DNA from: a virus
IMG/VR virus record: IMGVR_UViG_3300005531_000033
Span: 1 to 21,672 of that record
Length of the DNA stretch: 21,672 bases
Reading direction: 5' to 3' (one strand)
Position numbers and translations under genes: made by a program. The notes under the pieces are model-generated. The model made no database searches. It was not told the origin of the DNA and saw nothing but the letters and a program-made list of their open reading frames with translations. Shown piece by piece: positions 18,846 through 21,672 of this stretch (its first letter is position 1; every line of letters starts with the position of its first letter).

Positions 18846-20315
18846 GTGACGCTGCCGACCGACCTCTCCGGCCTCATCGTCTGGTATCGCGGCGACAGCG
18901 TCACCGCGAACGGCACCGTCGTCGCGTCGCTGCTCGACAAGAGCGGCACGGGCGACCCGAACAAGGTCGCGAACCAACTGTCGGCGGGGCTGCGCCCGAC
19001 ACTCAACGCCGTCGACCCGAACTTCAACAGCAACCCGACGATCCAGTTCAACGGGTCTCAGTACCTGGTGACCGGCACCTTCACGACGCCGATCACCCAG
19101 CCCACGACGCGCTTCATCGTCGGGCTCGCGACGGGCAGCGGGCCCGACTACATCATCGATTCGATCAACCCGAGTCTCCAATACTCGGTGTCGGCGCCGC
19201 CCGGTTCCATCGTGCAGTTCAACGGCGGTACGCTCTCCATCGGCGCGAACTTCGCCGTGCCGGGGATCGTCATCATCGTCGACAACGGCGCGTCGAGCTC
19301 GTGCGTGCTCGGCACGACGGTGCTCAACAGCGGCAACGCGGGCCCCAACGGCGCCACGGGCCTGACCATCGGCGCCTACGCTGGGACGGGCTTCAACCTC
19401 ACCGGCACGATCGCCGAGATCATCATCTACAACCGGGTGCTGTCGGCGACCGAGATCCAGGCCGTCGCCGGCTACCTGCAGCAGCGCTACGGCATCCCAG
19501 TCTTCGCGGCCACCGTCTCGCCGACGCTCGTCGGGCCGTCGCTCGCGGACCTGCGCCTCGCCGCCCAGCAGCGCGCCGACCGCGTGAACGTCTCGACCAT
19601 CTCGACGAGCGAATGGAACTGGTACATCAACAAGAGCGCCCAGGAGCTCTACGGGCTGCTCGCGAGCACGTACCAGGACTACAACGTCAAGAGCGTCGCG
19701 GTGACGCTCCCCGGCGGGTCGCAGGCCGGCAACTCCTTCCAGGTCGGGCCGAACCAGACCATCGCGAGCGACTTCTTCCAGCCGCGCGCCTTGTGGCTGC
19801 AGATCGGCGGCTCGCCGACGCCGTACGTGACCATCCCGCGCCTCGAGAGCCTGAACGAGCGCAACCTCTACGTGTTCCCCAACATCGTGCCCGTCTACGG
19901 GGCGATCCCCTCGCGCTGGAACATCCTCGGTAGCACCATCGAGATCTTGCCGCCGACGGTCGGCGGAAACCAGTACGTCCTCTGGTACGTGCCGGCGCTG
20001 CCCACGCTCTCGAGCGACACCGACTCGATCGCCCAGTACTGGCTCAGCATCAACGGTTGGGACGAGTACGTCACGCTCGACGCCGCAGCCAAGGCGCTCA
20101 TCAAGGAGGAGAGCCTCGACACGGCGAACTTGCTGCTCCAGCAGAAGATGGCCCTGCGCGAGCGCATCCTGCGCGAGGCTGCGCCGCGCGACATCTCGCA
20201 GCCGCAATCGATCGTCGACATGAACCGCATCCGCAACCCCTGGGGCGGCTGGGGCGCGGGCGGGATGCCGGGCCCCGGCTGGGGCGGCGACGGCACCGGA
20301 ACGGGGTGCTGGTGA
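18846..20315 (+). CDS. Phage head-tail adaptor with N-terminal lectin-like (LamG) domain
   Basis: The 489-residue protein appears to be a fusion. Residues 1-218 resemble a LamG/concanavalin-like jelly roll: LSGLIVWYRGDSVTANGTVV, VASLLDKSGTGDPNKVANQL and the closing FNLTGTIAEIIIYNRVLSAT, EIQAVAGYLQQRYGI. Residues 230-465 match the phage adaptor pattern: SLADLRLAAQQRADRVNVST, SEWNWYINKSAQELYGLLAS, NVKSVAVTLPGG, EYVTLDAAAKALIKEESLDT and LLQQKMALRERILREAAPRD. The tail (466-489) is Gly/Trp-rich. Usual adaptors are about 220-250 residues, so the lectin domain is an addition. It would join the portal to the tail and could display a sugar-binding surface at the neck. The GTG start at 18846 is the first in frame. 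Confidence 0.75.
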   Translation: MTLPTDLSGLIVWYRGDSVTANGTVVASLLDKSGTGDPNKVANQLSAGLRPTLNAVDPNFNSNPTIQFNGSQYLVTGTFTTPITQPTTRFIVGLATGSGPDYIIDSINPSLQYSVSAPPGSIVQFNGGTLSIGANFAVPGIVIIVDNGASSSCVLGTTVLNSGNAGPNGATGLTIGAYAGTGFNLTGTIAEIIIYNRVLSATEIQAVAGYLQQRYGIPVFAATVSPTLVGPSLADLRLAAQQRADRVNVSTISTSEWNWYINKSAQELYGLLASTYQDYNVKSVAVTLPGGSQAGNSFQVGPNQTIASDFFQPRALWLQIGGSPTPYVTIPRLESLNERNLYVFPNIVPVYGAIPSRWNILGSTIEILPPTVGGNQYVLWYVPALPTLSSDTDSIAQYWLSINGWDEYVTLDAAAKALIKEESLDTANLLLQQKMALRERILREAAPRDISQPQSIVDMNRIRNPWGGWGAGGMPGPGWGGDGTGTGCW

Positions 20316-20626
20316 TGGCTGGCCCCAAGCGCTTCCGCAAGGTGCAGCTCACCGACCGCGGCGCCCAGTTGCTGCAGGAGAGCGTCAAGGCGTCGCTCGA
20401 CTCGGTGACCGGCCATCCGCTTCTGAACTCGAAGATCATCGCCCAGGTTCCGCTCGCGATCGGCTCGAACCTCGTGAGCCACGGGCTCGGGCGCGCGTAC
20501 CTGTCGTGGTTCGCGGGCAACCTTTCCGGCCCCGCGCGCCTGTCCTACGGCGTCTCGCCGGACAAGACCACCATCGTCAACGTCGTGTCGGACGCGAACG
20601 TCTCGGCCGACCTCCTGGTGCTCTGA
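20315..20626 (+). CDS. Small virion protein with HGLGR motif
   Basis: ATG at 20315 overlaps the previous stop (TGATG). The 103-residue product has a helical N-terminal half and a beta-rich C-terminal half: QVPLAIGSNLVSHGLGRAYL then PARLSYGVSPDKTTIVNVVS and DLLVL. Proteins with an N-x-V-x-HGLGR strand followed by a short alternating beta region are common in phage tail/neck operons, where they probably pack as trimers or rings. The call is by pattern. The stop overlaps the next ATG. Confidence 0.55.
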   Translation: MAGPKRFRKVQLTDRGAQLLQESVKASLDSVTGHPLLNSKIIAQVPLAIGSNLVSHGLGRAYLSWFAGNLSGPARLSYGVSPDKTTIVNVVSDANVSADLLVL

Positions 20627-21300
20627 TGCCGAGCACCGTCACGAGCCCCAACATGAACATCGTCGTGCCGGTGGTGCTCACCGACACGGGGCCGGACTGG
20701 GCGACGCGCGTCTACAACGCGCTGTTTTCGACGATCGACGCGCACAACCACACGAGCGGCAACGGCGTGCAGGTTCCGACGGCGGGCATCAACATCAACG
20801 CGGACCTGGCCTTTGGCTCGAACAACGCCACGAGCCTGCGGAGCGCGCGCTTCACGAGCCAGGCGAGCGCCCTGAACCTCGGCAGCGACGTCGGGTGCGC
20901 GTACAACGTGCTCGGAGACCTCTACTGGAACAACGCCGTCGGCACCGCGATCCAGCTCACCAAGAACGGCCTGGTGAACGTCGGTAGCTTCACGGCGCCG
21001 TTCAACATGACGGCCGTCACCAAGGCCGGTAGCTACGTCATCGACTCGGGGGGCGCCGACTGCGTCATCTTCGCCAACACGAGCGGCGCGGCGTGGAACC
21101 TGACGCTCCCGACGCCCACCGCGGGCCGGACGCTCTTCGTCGTCGACAGCACCGGGAGCTTCGCCGCGAACAACCTGACGCTCGTGCGCCACGGCGCCGA
21201 GAGCATCAACGGCGTGGCCGCGAGCAAGGCGCTGTCGGCCGCGTGGGCCATATACGTGATCGTCTCGGACGGCACCAACTGGTTCGTGAGGGGCATCTGA
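20626..21300 (+). CDS. Collar or fibre-like virion protein
   Basis: The 224-residue product begins MPSTVTSPNMNIVVPVVLTD and contains NALFSTIDAHNHTSGNGVQV followed by PTAGININADLAFGSNNATS and LRSARF. The DxHxHTSGNGxxVPxxGININ block occurs in phage tail-fibre and collar-type proteins, often trimeric beta structures in which the His may coordinate metal. The C-terminal half is beta-rich (VDSTGSFAANNLTLVRHGAE, AIYVIVSDGTNWFVRGI). It is probably an adhesive or structural fibre. Fibre identity is inferred, and no catalytic domain is seen. Confidence 0.6.
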   Translation: MPSTVTSPNMNIVVPVVLTDTGPDWATRVYNALFSTIDAHNHTSGNGVQVPTAGININADLAFGSNNATSLRSARFTSQASALNLGSDVGCAYNVLGDLYWNNAVGTAIQLTKNGLVNVGSFTAPFNMTAVTKAGSYVIDSGGADCVIFANTSGAAWNLTLPTPTAGRTLFVVDSTGSFAANNLTLVRHGAESINGVAASKALSAAWAIYVIVSDGTNWFVRGI

Positions 21301-21672
21301 TGGCGCGCGCATCGAAGACGTTCGCCTCAAGCGGCTCCTTCACGGTGCCCGCCGGCGTCGTGCTACTCGAGGCCGAGGGGTGCGGCGGGGGCGGGGGCGG
21401 CGGTGGCGGCGCGGGTGTCGGCGCGGCCGTGACGAGCAATCCCCCCGCGGGCGGCGCGGGCGGCGGCGGCGCCCTGCAGGTGCGCCGAGCGTTCGTCGTC
21501 ACCCCGGGCCACACGCTCACCGTGAGCATCGGCGCCGGCGGCACCTCGGGTGGCGCCGGGGCCTCGGGTGGCGCGAACCCCGGCAGCGCGGGCGGGCCGG
21601 GCGGCGCGACCACCGTCGCCGACGGCGCGTCCACCCTCTGGCAGGCGGCCGGCGGGTCGGGCGGCGCCGGGG
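21300..21672 (+). CDS. Glycine-rich tail fibre-type protein (3' end outside window)
   Basis: ATG at 21300 overlaps the previous stop. The visible part begins MARASKTFASSGSFTVPAGV, a pattern (GSFTVPAGVxxxxVEA) often found at the start of Gly-rich phage adhesins. It continues with CGGGGGGGGGAGVGAAVTSN, VTPGHTLTVSIGAGGTSGGA and further Gly/Ser/Ala-rich repeats up to the edge. Long polyglycine-II-like domains at fibre tips recognise receptors in some phages, so receptor binding is a plausible inference. The nucleotide sequence is extremely GC-rich here. Confidence 0.65.
   Translation, partial: MARASKTFASSGSFTVPAGVVLLEAEGCGGGGGGGGGAGVGAAVTSNPPAGGAGGGGALQVRRAFVVTPGHTLTVSIGAGGTSGGAGASGGANPGSAGGPGGATTVADGASTLWQAAGGSGGAG

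Noticed and set aside
18189-20207. 672-codon antisense frame across the adaptor gene
   Set aside because: The product is Arg/Asp/Val-rich without any domain pattern, while the plus strand encodes recognisable lectin and adaptor segments.

Overview
The window is a piece of a temperate, tailed double-stranded DNA phage with a very GC-rich genome. Genes are packed tightly and joined by ATGA/GTGA stop-start overlaps. The host cannot be read directly. The base composition and a secreted matrixin-like lipoprotein cargo gene would fit a Myxococcota-type host, but that is an inference. The 3' half of a tRNA-Lys(UUU) gene lies between the integrase and the late genes, with phage genes on both sides and integrase arm-type repeats flanking it. 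This looks like attP, so the sequence is best read as the free (circular or virion) form rather than an integrated prophage.

Layout. (1) 1-1361, minus strand: an early operon ending in a YqaJ-type recombination exonuclease, driven by a PL-like promoter at 1369-1405. (2) 1476-2560: an immunity region with a Cys-rich putative lipoprotein gene, a leftward XRE repressor and a rightward Cro-like gene. PL and the PR-like promoter (2244-2287) share a 20-bp operator/-35 element (19/20 identical), and both seem to make leaderless mRNAs. (3) 2557-5179, plus strand: a metzincin lipoprotein, a KGG protein, a membrane protein, a 48-residue sigma-region-4-like protein, an excisionase-like HTH protein and a tyrosine integrase, all in the PR operon. 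(4) 5134-5328: attP, with core 5221-5262 and ACACGTA arm repeats on both sides. (5) 5476-7820: small early/middle genes, including two Cys-rich putative zinc proteins and a possible replication protein with structured repeats inside it. (6) 7861-9816: small genes before packaging, including a beta-rich virion-like protein and a GNAT-like protein. (7) 9818-15493: TerL, a histidine phosphatase, coiled-coil and zinc-motif proteins, and the portal protein. (8) 15674-21672: scaffold, HK97-fold-type major capsid protein, a probable decoration protein, a lectin-adaptor fusion, and fibre or collar proteins, the last cut by the window edge.

The most unusual signal is a repeated sequence, AGCGGAGCCG, at 7497, 9027, 15500 and 18057. 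Each copy precedes an open frame without a usable ATG, GTG or TTG at its expected beginning, and all four copies have the same phase relative to the downstream frame. This suggests a Shine-Dalgarno element feeding non-canonical initiation (ACG or ATA), or another recoding event. Other notable points are the lectin-adaptor fusion, the leaderless PL/PR pair, the attP architecture, and a 19-bp inverted repeat around 5721-5813.
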